From Melioribacteraceae bacterium (GTDB lineage: Bacteria; Bacteroidota; Ignavibacteria; Ignavibacteriales; Melioribacteraceae), in the NCBI GenBank assembly GCA_011525875.1, contig WYBN01000009.1:310001-374000 (forward strand): 64,000 bases of DNA, written 5' to 3'. A model generated the notes under the pieces. It was not told the DNA's origin. It saw only the letters and a list, made by a program, of their open reading frames with translations, and did not search any database. Both the position numbers and the translations under genes were made by a program. Below, piece after piece: positions 52,068-61,998 of this stretch; positions within the stretch are counted from its first letter, which is position 1; every line of letters begins with the position of its first letter.

Positions 52068-53749
52068 AAAATTTTCTTAATGGTTTCAATAATCTTATTG
52101 AATTCCACTATCTGCTTCTCGCCTGTCCGGCGGTTCTTCAATTCGATTTTCCCGTTCTTGTAATTCTTTTCTCCTAAAATAATTTGAACAGGCATACCGA
52201 GCAGATCGGCATCGTTAAATTTGAAACCTGCAGTAGCATCTTTTCTGTCATCGTACAAAACTTCAAATCCTTCCGATTGCAGATTTTCGTATAAATCATC
52301 ACCGGCTTTTTCCATTTCCACATTCTTCAGATTAAGAGCGATTAAGTGAATATCAAAAGGGTTAAGGGGTTTCTGCCAGATAATTCCGTATTCGTCGTGG
52401 TTCTGTTCAAGATAGCATGCGGCTACTCTTTCAACGCCTATTCCGTAACTGCCCATTATTACCGGGTGTGCTTCTCCTTTCTCGTCAAGGAAATTTACAC
52501 CGAGCGCATCCGAGTATTTTGTGCCGAGCTTAAATATATGCCCAAGTTCTATGGCTTTAAATACTTCGAGTTTAGAATTACACTGTGGGCAGCCTTCGCC
52601 GGATTCAACTGTTCGCAAGTCGAAATATTCTACATTGGGCAAATCTCTTTGCAGATCAATTCCGCCGACGTGGTAATCATTTTTATTAGCCCCGCTGTAA
52701 AGATTATTGCCGTCTTGTAATCGTAAGTCCGCAATAATTCTGTGCTTGAATTCAAGCGGTCCGATTGAACCGGCATCGGCTCCGGTGATTGTTTTTAATT
52801 CATCAGGGTGACCCGGGCGGAGATTTCCGGGTAAAACTTTAGCAAGCTTTGTTTCATTAACATCATCGTTGCCAGACATCAATACAAGCACAGGTTTTTC
52901 GTTGTGAATATATATTCGTGATTTTGCGGTTTCACGCTGGTCGATTTTCAAGAATTCACAAAGTTCGTCAATCGATTTAACATCGGGAGTATGTATCTCA
53001 TAAACACTCTTGCTATTACCGTGCCTTGTTATTGATGCAATAACAGACGCCGCAACTTCCACATTAGCCGCATAGCCGCAGCTTTCGCAGAATGCTACTG
53101 TATCCTCGCCGGCTTCCGATCTAACCATAAACTCTTCTGATTTACTGCCGCCCATTGCGCCGCTTGACGCACCAACAACAAAATATTTTAATCCGCATCT
53201 GTCAAATATTTTTCTATAAGCTTGATCGTGAAGCTCGTAAGATTTATCTAAATTTTCCCATGTCGAATCGAATGAGTAAGAATCTTTCATTAAAAATTGC
53301 CTGCCTCTGATAACTCCGCTTCGTGGTCTCGGTTCATTTCTGAATTTGGTTTGTATCTGATACCATATCTGTGGCAGATCTTTATATGATTTTAAAACTC
53401 CTTTTGCGTGGAAAGCCATTATTTCTTCGTGAGTCGGAGCGAGAACATAATCTCTATTCTTTACATGGAACATCGTATCGCCGAATGCTTCAACTCTATT
53501 TGTTTCTTCCCATATTTCTTTCGGGTTGAGAGCCGGCAGATGAAATTCCTGTCCGCCTATTGCATCCATTTCTTCTCGGATAATATCCGCGATTTTTTTT
53601 ATTACTTTATAACCTAACGGAAGAAAGGAGTAAATCCCGGCTGAAAGCATTCTTACCATTCCGGTTCGGAGCATTAAAATGTGGCTTGGTATTACTGCGT
53701 CAGACGGCAGTTCCTTTAGTGTTGGGATGAATGATTTACTTAGTCGCAT
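52064..53749 (-). CDS. proS: Prolyl-tRNA synthetase (bacterial type, with editing domain)
   Basis: A 561-residue class II aminoacyl-tRNA synthetase. MRLSKSFIPTLKELPSDAV begins the core. Motif 2 is FRNEPRPRSGVIRGRQFLMKD and motif 3 is GSYGIGVERVAACYLE. An INS editing domain lies between (about 230-390) and clears Ala-tRNA-Pro. The C-terminal anticodon-binding domain ends EFNKIIETIKKIL. It overlaps the serine hydrolase gene by four bases, so they share a transcript. Confidence 0.97.
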   Translation of the reverse strand: MRLSKSFIPTLKELPSDAVIPSHILMLRTGMVRMLSAGIYSFLPLGYKVIKKIADIIREEMDAIGGQEFHLPALNPKEIWEETNRVEAFGDTMFHVKNRDYVLAPTHEEIMAFHAKGVLKSYKDLPQIWYQIQTKFRNEPRPRSGVIRGRQFLMKDSYSFDSTWENLDKSYELHDQAYRKIFDRCGLKYFVVGASSGAMGGSKSEEFMVRSEAGEDTVAFCESCGYAANVEVAASVIASITRHGNSKSVYEIHTPDVKSIDELCEFLKIDQRETAKSRIYIHNEKPVLVLMSGNDDVNETKLAKVLPGNLRPGHPDELKTITGADAGSIGPLEFKHRIIADLRLQDGNNLYSGANKNDYHVGGIDLQRDLPNVEYFDLRTVESGEGCPQCNSKLEVFKAIELGHIFKLGTKYSDALGVNFLDEKGEAHPVIMGSYGIGVERVAACYLEQNHDEYGIIWQKPLNPFDIHLIALNLKNVEMEKAGDDLYENLQSEGFEVLYDDRKDATAGFKFNDADLLGMPVQIILGEKNYKNGKIELKNRRTGEKQIVEFNKIIETIKKIL

Positions 53750-53862
53750 ATCCTATATGTATTTATTTAACGGAGAGCAAAAATAAGAAAAGGGCTTGCT
53801 AATTCAAAAAATTAAGCTGATTTGATATATATTCGCATTTGTAATTATTCAGAAGGAAAGAA

Positions 53863-54246
53863 ATGACAAGAATTAACTATTCTACTGGAGCAAAGTGGGA
53901 AAACATAGTCGGTTATTCGAGAGCGGTTCAAGCTGGTGATATGGTTTTCGTTTCGGGCACTACCGCAGTGGATGAAAATGGAAACACTATCGGAATCGGC
54001 GACCCCTATGCTCAGACAAAGTTCATTATAAAAAAGATAGAAGATATATTAAACAAAGCCGGAGTGGATTTGAGCAGCGTTGTGAGAACAAGAATATTTA
54101 CTGTAGATATATCCGCATGGGAAGAAATCGGAAAGGCGCACGCAGAAGCCTTTTTGGAAATTAAACCTGCGGCGACAATGGTTGAAGTTAAGTCTCTGAT
54201 AAATAAAGAGCTGCTTGTGGAAATAGAAGTTGACGCACATAGATAA
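53863..54246 (+). CDS. RidA/YjgF family protein
   Basis: A 127-residue trimeric enamine/imine deaminase family protein. GYSRAVQAGDMVFVSGTT, the DLSSVVRTRIFTVDIS strand and the end MVEVKSLINKELLVEIEVDA are the family blocks; Arg in VVRTRIF is the conserved substrate-binding residue. RidA removes reactive 2-aminoacrylate-type intermediates of PLP enzymes. The next genes include a PLP decarboxylase, which fits. It starts a likely operon running to MarC. Confidence 0.9.
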   Translation: MTRINYSTGAKWENIVGYSRAVQAGDMVFVSGTTAVDENGNTIGIGDPYAQTKFIIKKIEDILNKAGVDLSSVVRTRIFTVDISAWEEIGKAHAEAFLEIKPAATMVEVKSLINKELLVEIEVDAHR

Positions 54247-54261
54247 AATAAAGGTGACAAA

Positions 54262-55089
54262 TTGAACGAGATAATTTTTTGCGACCCGGTTGAAGTTGAT
54301 GCGAAATTTCCTCCCACTATGATGCCGGTTGTTTTTTCAAACGAAGGGTTTAAACTACTCGGGACTATGCTGATTGCAAACGGCGAAGGTCCGCATCCGG
54401 TTGTTCTGTTGATGCACGGTTTCCCAGGCAACGAAAAGAATTTGGATCTTGCTCATGCAATTCGAAGAGCCGGTTTCAATGTGATGATATTTCATTACCG
54501 CGGCACTTGGGGAAGCGAAGGTGTCTTTAGTTTCAGCGCGGGATTAAGCGATGCCGATGCAGCAATAGCTTTTTTAATGAATGAAAAAAATTTTAACCGC
54601 TACAGGATTAATGGACAAAAGATAATAATTGCCGGACACAGCTTCGGTGGTTTTTGCGCTTTAATGAAGGGAGCCGAATATGATTTGATTGGAGATGTTA
54701 TTTCTACTTCGGGATTTAATTTCGGCGGGTTTGCACCTTACATTGAAAATAATGAATTCATCAGGGAGAAAACACTTGAGGGTTTGCACAACGGTTCGCT
54801 TATGCTCAGCAGTTCCGGCCCTCAGAACTTATTGAACGAAATTCTAAAAAATAAACATCATTGGAACATCCACTCCCGTATTGCGAAATTTGCAAATAAA
54901 AATGTTTTGTTGATCGGAGCCAAGCGCGATATGGTAGCTCCGATTGACTTGCATCATAATCCACTCGTAAATTCATTTAACGGTATGGGAATTAGTCTCG
55001 AACATCATATTCTTGAATCGGGACATTCCTTCTCCGAAAGGAGAATCAAGCTTGCTGAAATAATAATTAGATGGTTGAATAGATTATGA
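54262..55089 (+). CDS. Alpha/beta hydrolase (TTG start)
   Basis: A 275-residue hydrolase. The oxyanion loop is LMHGFPGNEKN, the nucleophile Ser is in AGHSFGGF, and a late His in ESGHSFSER completes a triad. FHYRGTWGSEGVFSF is typical of S9-like or dienelactone-hydrolase relatives. The start codon is TTG at 54262, with AAGGTGACA just before it; no in-frame ATG nearby suits the fold. It ends in an ATGA overlap with the decarboxylase gene. The substrate is unknown. Confidence 0.83.
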   Translation: MNEIIFCDPVEVDAKFPPTMMPVVFSNEGFKLLGTMLIANGEGPHPVVLLMHGFPGNEKNLDLAHAIRRAGFNVMIFHYRGTWGSEGVFSFSAGLSDADAAIAFLMNEKNFNRYRINGQKIIIAGHSFGGFCALMKGAEYDLIGDVISTSGFNFGGFAPYIENNEFIREKTLEGLHNGSLMLSSSGPQNLLNEILKNKHHWNIHSRIAKFANKNVLLIGAKRDMVAPIDLHHNPLVNSFNGMGISLEHHILESGHSFSERRIKLAEIIIRWLNRL

Positions 55090-56546
55090 AAGAAACAATA
55101 AACAATAATGCAGATATGACGCCGGAGGAATTTAGAAAGTACGGTTATGAGATCGTCGATTGGATATCCGGATATATCAGAGATATTAAATCCTACCCTG
55201 TGCTTCCGGCAGTTAAACCAGGAGAGATTAAATCAAAACTTCCTTCTATGCCGCCGTTGCACGGAGAAACTTTCGAAAAAATAATTTCTGACCTCAACAA
55301 TATTATAATGCCTGGAATGACGCACTGGAATCATCCGAACTTTATGGCATACTTCAATTCAACTTCGAGTATGCCGGGAATGCTTGCCGAGTTTTTAAGC
55401 GCCGCATTCAACGTGAACGGCATGGTCTGGAAAACTGCGCCCTCGTCAAACGAACTTGAGGAAAGAATGCTCGAATGGCTGCGCGATGCAATCGGGCTGC
55501 CACAAAACTTTTGGGGCATTGTATATGACACCGCTTCTGTCAGTTCCATGCATGCTATTGCCTGTGCAAGGGAAAATATTCCGGGAATAAATATCCGGCA
55601 GAAAGGATTAGCAAACGCCGGAGTTAAACCGTTGAGATTGTACGCTTCGGAACAAGCGCATTCATCTATTGAGAAAGGGGCGGTTGCGCTTGGAATAGGT
55701 CTCGATGGAGTAAGAAAAATTAAGGTCGACAAAGAATTCAAAATTATTCCATCAGAATTGAAAAGAGCAATTGATGAGGATAGAGAAAACGGCTGGTTTC
55801 CGTTTTGCGCGGTTGCAACCATAGGCACAACATCAACAACAAGTATTGACCCGCTCGATGAGATAGCAGATATCTGCCGCAATGAAAATATCTGGCTTCA
55901 CGTTGACGCCGCTCATGCAGGAGTTACGGCAATTCTTCCTGAAATGAAATGGATTCTCAAGGGAATCGAAAAAGCCGATTCATTTGTTGTCAACCCGCAC
56001 AAGTGGATGTTCGTTCCTTTAGACTTCAGCGCATTTTACACCAGCAAACCGGAAGTTTTGAAATCTGCCTTCAGCATTGTTCCGGATTATCTAAAAACTT
56101 CCGAAGATAACTCTGTAAAAAATTATATGGATTACGGAATCCAGCTCGGAAGGAGATTCAGATCGATGAAACTTTGGTTCGTTTTCCGCTATTTCGGTAT
56201 TGAAGGGCTTATGAAAATTTATCGTGAACATCTGCGGTTAGGCAAATTATTTGCCGGATGGATTGACGAGGAGAAAAATTTTGAGAGACTCGCACCCGTT
56301 CCATTCAGCACAATTTGTTTCAGAGCTTTGTCGGCTAACCGCAGCGAGGTTCAAATTAATAAATTCAATGAAAAACTTTTAGAAGAAATTAATTCGACGG
56401 GAAAAGTTTTGCTTTCCCACACAATACTCAACGGTAAGTTTACAATAAGGCTCGTCGTATCTGGAATAAGAACGGCGGAAAATGATCTGCGTGATTCTTG
56501 GCAGTTAATCAATGAAAAATTTAATCAATTATCGGACCGCTTTTAA
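55086..56546 (+). CDS. Aromatic-L-amino-acid decarboxylase (group II PLP)
   Basis: A 486-residue PLP enzyme. PLP lysine is Lys306 in VNPHKWMF; HVDAAHAG carries the PLP-stacking and Asp residues. MTPEEFRKYGYEIVDWISGY and MTHWNHPNFMAYF are the DOPA-decarboxylase/tryptophan-decarboxylase start. It should decarboxylate an aromatic amino acid to an amine, with substrate (Tyr, Trp, DOPA or Phe) undetermined. The operon neighbours RidA and the hydrolase are linked by short gaps and a four-base overlap. The last base pair of its stop overlaps the marC start. Confidence 0.9.
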   Translation: MKETINNNADMTPEEFRKYGYEIVDWISGYIRDIKSYPVLPAVKPGEIKSKLPSMPPLHGETFEKIISDLNNIIMPGMTHWNHPNFMAYFNSTSSMPGMLAEFLSAAFNVNGMVWKTAPSSNELEERMLEWLRDAIGLPQNFWGIVYDTASVSSMHAIACARENIPGINIRQKGLANAGVKPLRLYASEQAHSSIEKGAVALGIGLDGVRKIKVDKEFKIIPSELKRAIDEDRENGWFPFCAVATIGTTSTTSIDPLDEIADICRNENIWLHVDAAHAGVTAILPEMKWILKGIEKADSFVVNPHKWMFVPLDFSAFYTSKPEVLKSAFSIVPDYLKTSEDNSVKNYMDYGIQLGRRFRSMKLWFVFRYFGIEGLMKIYREHLRLGKLFAGWIDEEKNFERLAPVPFSTICFRALSANRSEVQINKFNEKLLEEINSTGKVLLSHTILNGKFTIRLVVSGIRTAENDLRDSWQLINEKFNQLSDRF

Positions 56547-57187
56547 TGGAAAATCTTTTTGAATTTAGTTTAATCGCCTTCACTTCGTTGTTTACAATGG
56601 TGAATCCGCTGGGGGTAATTCCGGTTTATTTATCGCTGACGAATTCACTGGCTTCCGCAGAATCAAAAAAGGTTGCGCTGAAAGCTGTTATAACATCAAT
56701 CATTACTTTATTATTGTTTGCAATAACCGGCAAATTAATTTTTGATTTTTTTTCCATTTCAATCAACAGCCTGCGTATAGTCGGCGGAGTTATATTTTTT
56801 ATCACTGGCTATGATATGCTTCAGGCAAAATTGACGCGGACAAAGGAAAGCTCCGAGACAATAAAAGAATATTCGAGCGATATAGCCATAACGCCAATAG
56901 CTATACCGATGATCTGCGGACCGGGCGCAATTACCGTTTCTATCGTGCTGTTCAATGACGCTTCCGACTGGAGCCTTAAAATTATTTTATTATCGGTTAT
57001 TGTATTTGTTCTTTTGATAACCTATATATTTCTTTTGAGCAGCAGGAAAATAATAAGCGCATTGGGCGATAACGGGAATAAAGTTCTTATGCGCATTATG
57101 GGATTAATAGTTATGGTTATTGCAGTTGAATTTTTTACAAGTGGTATTAAACCCATTGTTCGAGATATTCTAACGGGAGTTTTGTAG
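56546..57187 (+). CDS. MarC-family (UPF0056) membrane protein
   Basis: A 213-residue inner-membrane protein with six predicted helices. TSLFTMVNPLGVIPVYLSLT and SDIAITPIAIPMICGPGAITVSI are the family signatures. MarC was once linked to antibiotic resistance but this was not confirmed; function is unknown, perhaps small-molecule transport. The start overlaps the stop of the decarboxylase gene by one base (TAATG). Confidence 0.9.
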   Translation: MENLFEFSLIAFTSLFTMVNPLGVIPVYLSLTNSLASAESKKVALKAVITSIITLLLFAITGKLIFDFFSISINSLRIVGGVIFFITGYDMLQAKLTRTKESSETIKEYSSDIAITPIAIPMICGPGAITVSIVLFNDASDWSLKIILLSVIVFVLLITYIFLLSSRKIISALGDNGNKVLMRIMGLIVMVIAVEFFTSGIKPIVRDILTGVL

Positions 57188-57251
57188 CTATTGATTCTTT
57201 TTATTCAATCAAAATTTATTACTAACTTTATGCGTAAAAACTAAAAAATTC

Positions 57252-59618
57252 TTGAAAAGATATTTTCTAAACATATTATCGTTATTTACTGCTTCAATTC
57301 TTACAGGCCAGCAGGATACTGTTAAGTATCAGTGGCCCTTCCCGCCATTCGATCAGGTGCAGACAATAAGCGGAACGTTTTGCGAATTCAGGAATACTCT
57401 CAGTTCAGATCATTTTCATAATGCTGTAGATATTCCCGAGCCTGACGGTTATCCCGTCTATCCCTGCCTTGATGGTATTGTAAATTCTATAGACGCCGGC
57501 TCAGGCATTAATTCTTACGTAAGAGTTAGAACGCTGGTTGACGGGAAATGGAAGCATATTACTTATCTACATATTCTTCCGAATCCAAATTTGTCTTTAG
57601 GACAAGCCGTAGTAAAAGGCGAAACAATTCTTGGTACGATATACAGCGGGGCAGGGCACACTCATTTAACCGAAAGAGAATTAGTTTCAAGCGCATCGAG
57701 TTCCGGAACAGCTATGAATAATCTCCGCGGCGGCGGCGGTTTGTTTCCTTACAATGATTCATGGGCGCCTGTAATTTACGATAACACTCTTGCCTTTTAC
57801 ATTCAAGGCACAAAATTCACACTGCCCTCAAGCGGTTTAGCGGGTAAAATTGACATCAAGATAAAGATTGAAGAAATAAACGGAACTTCATCCAGCGCCA
57901 GAAATAACGGAACTTACATCGCCGGCTATAGAATTTGGGATGAGAATAAAACTCAAATTATTTATGAACAGTTTCCCGACGGAGCTGCATACCGTTTCGA
58001 TTTGCTTCCGACAAATGCCGATGTACACAACGTTTTCGTTCTTGGCGAAGCTACTTTAAGCAACCCGGTATATTGGCTAACTAACGGAAACGGAGCCGGT
58101 TATATTAATCAAAACCTGCGCGTGAATGATAATTATTTGGACACAGAATTAATCCCCGAAGGAAACTACCAGCTGGAAATATTCAGCGAGGACACACGGC
58201 AGAATCTTTCGAATAAGTTTTATCCTATTACGATAACAAGAGACGACGTTGCGCCGCCTATCAGACCGGTTCTTTATGGCATTTTGAATACTGACGGAAA
58301 GAAATCAGTGAAAGTTATTTGGTCAAAAAATACCGAACCTGATGTCAAAGGCTACAGATTGTATTATTCAGTAAATACAATGCTGTCAACCTGGGCGCTT
58401 GCAGCAGATGAAAATACTTTAGCCAACGATATTGATGAATATTTTTTTGAATCGCCCTCACAGTTTGTGGAACCTGCGGAAGATGATATTTATTTTTTCT
58501 ACATGACAGCTGTAGATTCAAGCGGTAATGAAAGCGAACGGAGCAAAATTTATTCGCGTTCTTCGTTCAAGGGTAATGAAAATTGGGGAAATGCCTTGAT
58601 AGTTGACGGCTTCACTCGTTACGGCGGTTCCGGAAGCTGGCAGCAGCCGGTTCATTCTTTCAACACAAATTATTTTATCCCTCTAACTCTTGCTTCAGAA
58701 CTTGTGATTTCTTCTGCTTTTAGTGATGCGGTAGTTAAAAACAAAATTGATTTGAATGATTTTGACCTTGTGATTTGGTTTGTCGGGGATGAATCAACAA
58801 CAGATAATACATTCGAAAATTTTGAACAGGCAAAAATTGCCGAGTATCTCGAAAAAGGCGGCAGACTGATAGCATCCGGTTCCGAAATTGGATGGGATTT
58901 AGACCGGCAGCACACTTACTCGCAGCCCTCAGATACTTTATTCTATCGTCATTACTTGAAAGCCAAATTTGTTTATGACGGCAGTTCATCCATGAATATA
59001 GTCAGCGGAAAACAAGACGCTGATTTTATAGGGCTGGTGATGAACATCGGTCAGGTGTATCCCGAGGACTATCCCGATGATATTGATGCTGTGAACGGCT
59101 CCGAGGTAATTCTTGAATATAATCAAACAAGAACGGGAACGTCAATAAATCGTAATGCCGGAGTTGCATTTAGAGGCGCTTTCGGAAGCAGCAGTATTCC
59201 AGGTGCGGTAATTTACTTATCGTTTCCGCTTGAAACGGTTTACTCGCAGCTGCAGCGGGTTAATTTTTTTGAACAGGCTTTAAGATATTTCGGGATAATC
59301 GTCGGCGTAGAGGAAGCAGAAATAGTAATTCTGCCCGAAGAATATTTTATATCGCAGAATTTTCCGAATCCCTTCAACCCTTCAACTAAAATAAAAATAT
59401 ACCTGCCGGAGAAATCGGAAATTACAATAGAGGTATTCAATAATCTCGGGCAGATTGTGCATAGGCTGGCAGGGAATGTTTACAACACGGGTTCGCATGA
59501 ATTTAGCTGGTCGCCTGCTAACCTTGCAAGCGGCGTTTATTATGCAAGGATTAATGCCGAAGGAACAAACAGCCGCCGCCGAATTAATAAAACAATAAGC
59601 ATGATATATTTAAAATAA
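57252..59618 (+). CDS. M23-like peptidase with T9SS sorting domain
   Basis: A 788-residue secreted protein; the start codon is TTG at 57252 followed by a signal peptide (about 1-20). An M23/LytM domain (about 35-160) has the zinc ligands His56 and Asp60 in HFHNAVDI and His136-x-His138 in AGHTHLTE; His107 in YLHIL is the middle catalytic His. A fibronectin-III-like region (about 335-420) and a Rossmann-like segment follow, and the C-terminal QNFPNPFNPSTKIKI begins the T9SS type A sorting domain (about 710-788). It may cleave wall peptides or an extracellular substrate. The next gene is four bases downstream. Confidence 0.85.
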   Translation: MKRYFLNILSLFTASILTGQQDTVKYQWPFPPFDQVQTISGTFCEFRNTLSSDHFHNAVDIPEPDGYPVYPCLDGIVNSIDAGSGINSYVRVRTLVDGKWKHITYLHILPNPNLSLGQAVVKGETILGTIYSGAGHTHLTERELVSSASSSGTAMNNLRGGGGLFPYNDSWAPVIYDNTLAFYIQGTKFTLPSSGLAGKIDIKIKIEEINGTSSSARNNGTYIAGYRIWDENKTQIIYEQFPDGAAYRFDLLPTNADVHNVFVLGEATLSNPVYWLTNGNGAGYINQNLRVNDNYLDTELIPEGNYQLEIFSEDTRQNLSNKFYPITITRDDVAPPIRPVLYGILNTDGKKSVKVIWSKNTEPDVKGYRLYYSVNTMLSTWALAADENTLANDIDEYFFESPSQFVEPAEDDIYFFYMTAVDSSGNESERSKIYSRSSFKGNENWGNALIVDGFTRYGGSGSWQQPVHSFNTNYFIPLTLASELVISSAFSDAVVKNKIDLNDFDLVIWFVGDESTTDNTFENFEQAKIAEYLEKGGRLIASGSEIGWDLDRQHTYSQPSDTLFYRHYLKAKFVYDGSSSMNIVSGKQDADFIGLVMNIGQVYPEDYPDDIDAVNGSEVILEYNQTRTGTSINRNAGVAFRGAFGSSSIPGAVIYLSFPLETVYSQLQRVNFFEQALRYFGIIVGVEEAEIVILPEEYFISQNFPNPFNPSTKIKIYLPEKSEITIEVFNNLGQIVHRLAGNVYNTGSHEFSWSPANLASGVYYARINAEGTNSRRRINKTISMIYLK

Positions 59619-59622
59619 AGTT

Positions 59623-60585
59623 ATGATAAAATCAGTCAATATATTTTTTGTGGTAATATTTCTGTCGTTTCCTCTGAACGGTCAAAATTACATTGCCGAA
59701 AGAAACATAACCGGCGGCGCTTCCAGATTTGGCGAAATGAATCTTGTTGAATTTACAGTCTCTGATGAAGAAGGAAATTCTTTGTATAAAATCAAAAAAC
59801 AAGTTGATTATGACGTTCCCTTCCCCGGAATTAGTTTATTCGACGACGGAAGCAGCGTTGTCGTTTCTGTCTTCGATGCTTCACTTGAATTTTATAATGT
59901 ATCGGGAGAGCTTGAAAGAAGAATTATTTTGACAGAAGGGATTAAACCCGATTACGAAAGGTCAATATTTGTATCGGCGTCTGATAATTTTTTAATGACC
60001 GCAATGATTGACGGGGATAATCTTAATCCTTTACTTACAAAGCTGGATAAAAGAGGCGGTAAAATTTTTTCGTGGAACTCCGGCGAAGACGGAATATCAT
60101 TAGTTGAATATTCCTACGATTTAAATATTGTTGTAGTGTCCGGACATAATTGGTCTGATGAGCAATTAGTAAAATCAACAATCATTTATGATTCTCAAGG
60201 TAATAAACGCTACACCTTTCCTTTCATGGTCAAGAAAGGATTTTTTAGCGGTGATTATTTTATATGCTTCGACACCGAAGGGGTTAAAACTATCAATTTA
60301 AAAAACTTTTCGGTTTCGGAAGAGAAAATTACTACTAACGGCGGATTGGTAATTGACGCCGCAATTTATTCGGGCGGAATCTATGCCCTGGTCTCTGCCC
60401 GCCCGGTTTTCGAAGGGCAATGGTTTTATCCGGAACCGGAACTGATCAAGTTCGAAATGTCCGGGAAAGAACTGGAACGCCGGACGCTTGATCCTTTTTA
60501 CGGCAACGAAGTCAAAATTCTCATTCTTAAAGACAAACTAATGCTCAGTACCGATAAATCAACCGGGTTTATCGAGTTAGAATAA
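59623..60585 (+). CDS. Secreted propeller-like protein of unknown function
   Basis: A 320-residue protein with a signal peptide (about 1-20, ending LNGQ). Repeating beta-blade-like units (SLFDDGSSVVVSVFDASLEFYNVSGELERRI, VVVSGHNWSDEQ) suggest a six- or seven-bladed propeller. It lacks a sorting domain and lipobox, so it is probably periplasmic. It is co-transcribed with the M23/T9SS protein and may act on the same process. I do not recognise the family. Confidence 0.68.
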   Translation: MIKSVNIFFVVIFLSFPLNGQNYIAERNITGGASRFGEMNLVEFTVSDEEGNSLYKIKKQVDYDVPFPGISLFDDGSSVVVSVFDASLEFYNVSGELERRIILTEGIKPDYERSIFVSASDNFLMTAMIDGDNLNPLLTKLDKRGGKIFSWNSGEDGISLVEYSYDLNIVVVSGHNWSDEQLVKSTIIYDSQGNKRYTFPFMVKKGFFSGDYFICFDTEGVKTINLKNFSVSEEKITTNGGLVIDAAIYSGGIYALVSARPVFEGQWFYPEPELIKFEMSGKELERRTLDPFYGNEVKILILKDKLMLSTDKSTGFIELE

Positions 60586-60727
60586 TTTTCTGTCAAATCT
60601 ATATTAAAAAAAATCTGCCTGATAAAATTCATTTACTCGAAGAAGCCGGTTGCCAGTTGATTGTAAATCATTGACAATTAGAGTAATTTTAAAAAGATGA
60701 TTTTGTATTATAAATCCGGAGAAAATT

Positions 60728-61936
60728 ATGTCAAATTTTGTTATTAAACCTGCAGAAAGAACTGAAAAGATTACCTATGCTGTGCGTGATATTGTTGTTC
60801 TTGCCAACCAAGTAGCAAAGACGGGCAGGGAGATGCTGTATCTGAATATCGGAGATCCTAATTTGTTTGATTTTATCCCGCCGCGCCATATGATTGATGC
60901 AACTTACGATGCTATGCTTAGAAACAAAAACGGTTATTCGCCTTCGTCGGGAATTAAAGAAGCCGTTGATGCAATCGAAATGGAAGCCGAAAGAAAGGGA
61001 ATCAAAAACGTTCACGATATTTTTGTGACTACCGGCGCAAGCGAAGCAATTGAATTGGCTGTAACTGCTCTTGTTAATCAAGGCGAGAATATTTTAACGC
61101 CGACTCCAGGTTATCCGCTTTACACAGCAATTGCGAGCAAGCTTATGGCTTTCGAAAATCCATATTATCTCAATGAATCTAACGGCTGGCAGCCAGATCT
61201 TGAAGATATTAAATCAAAAATTAACGGGAAGACGAAAGGGATAATAATAATAAATCCCAACAATCCGACAGGCTCAAACTGTGAGTATGAGGCTCTAAAG
61301 AAGCTTGTTGATTTGGCAGTTGAAAAGAATCTCGTGATTTTTGCAGATGAGATTTATGATAAACTTTTGTTCGACGATAAGAAGCACGTATCGCTGGCTT
61401 CAATCAATCCCGATGCTTCGGTAGTTACATTCGGCGGACTTTCAAAAAATTATATGGTGCCCGGTTTTAGGATAGGCTGGGGCGTTGTAAGCGGGCAGAA
61501 AAATGTATTGGCGGATTACATCGAAGCAATAAATAAAATGCTTCGTGCGAGGCTTTCTGCTAACCACCCGGAACAGTACGGTATAAAATCCGCACTTGAA
61601 GGCGATCATTCTCATTTAACTTTAGCGTTGAAAAAACTTCATAAGCGGAGAGATTTAACTGTGGAAATGCTTAACTCTATTGAAGGAATTAGCTGCGTAA
61701 AACCCGAAGGCGCCTTTTATGCTTTCCCAAAACTTGAAAATATTAAATCCGATAACCATTTTGTAGCGGAGCTTATTAGAGAAACCGGAGTTGTTGTAGT
61801 ACCGGGTACAGGTTTTGGACAAGTGCCGGGAACTAATCACATGCGCATTGTTTTTCTCCCGCCGGAAAATATTCTTGAGAAAGCATATAAGAGCATTGCA
61901 GATTTTTATGCGCGGTACGTTGAATCAACTAACTGA
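60728..61936 (+). CDS. Class I aminotransferase (alanine/aspartate aminotransferase-like)
   Basis: A 402-residue PLP enzyme. RTEKITYAVRDIVVLANQVAKTGREMLYLNIGDPNLFDF matches the archaeal/AlaA-type alanine aminotransferase start, and the PLP lysine is Lys240 in GLSKNYMVPGFRIGW. NPNNPTGSNCEYE and DEIYDKLLFD are also class I signatures. Probable reaction: alanine or aspartate with 2-oxoglutarate; substrate choice is not certain. It has a ribosome site (GGAGAA) and a shared hairpin terminator after it. Confidence 0.9.
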   Translation: MSNFVIKPAERTEKITYAVRDIVVLANQVAKTGREMLYLNIGDPNLFDFIPPRHMIDATYDAMLRNKNGYSPSSGIKEAVDAIEMEAERKGIKNVHDIFVTTGASEAIELAVTALVNQGENILTPTPGYPLYTAIASKLMAFENPYYLNESNGWQPDLEDIKSKINGKTKGIIIINPNNPTGSNCEYEALKKLVDLAVEKNLVIFADEIYDKLLFDDKKHVSLASINPDASVVTFGGLSKNYMVPGFRIGWGVVSGQKNVLADYIEAINKMLRARLSANHPEQYGIKSALEGDHSHLTLALKKLHKRRDLTVEMLNSIEGISCVKPEGAFYAFPKLENIKSDNHFVAELIRETGVVVVPGTGFGQVPGTNHMRIVFLPPENILEKAYKSIADFYARYVESTN

Positions 61937-61946
61937 TAGAAAATTA

Positions 61947-61997
61947 AAACCTTCAGGTTATTCACTCTCCGCTAAAGATGATTTGACTTGAAGGTTT
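61947..61997. terminator. Shared terminator between aminotransferase and porin genes
   Basis: AAACCTTCA (61947-61955) pairs with TGAAGGTTT (61989-61997), followed by a T-run on the plus strand. The loop is about 33 bases and the minus-strand gene ends immediately after at 61999, so it may act on both. Confidence 0.7.
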
Positions 61998-61998
61998 T

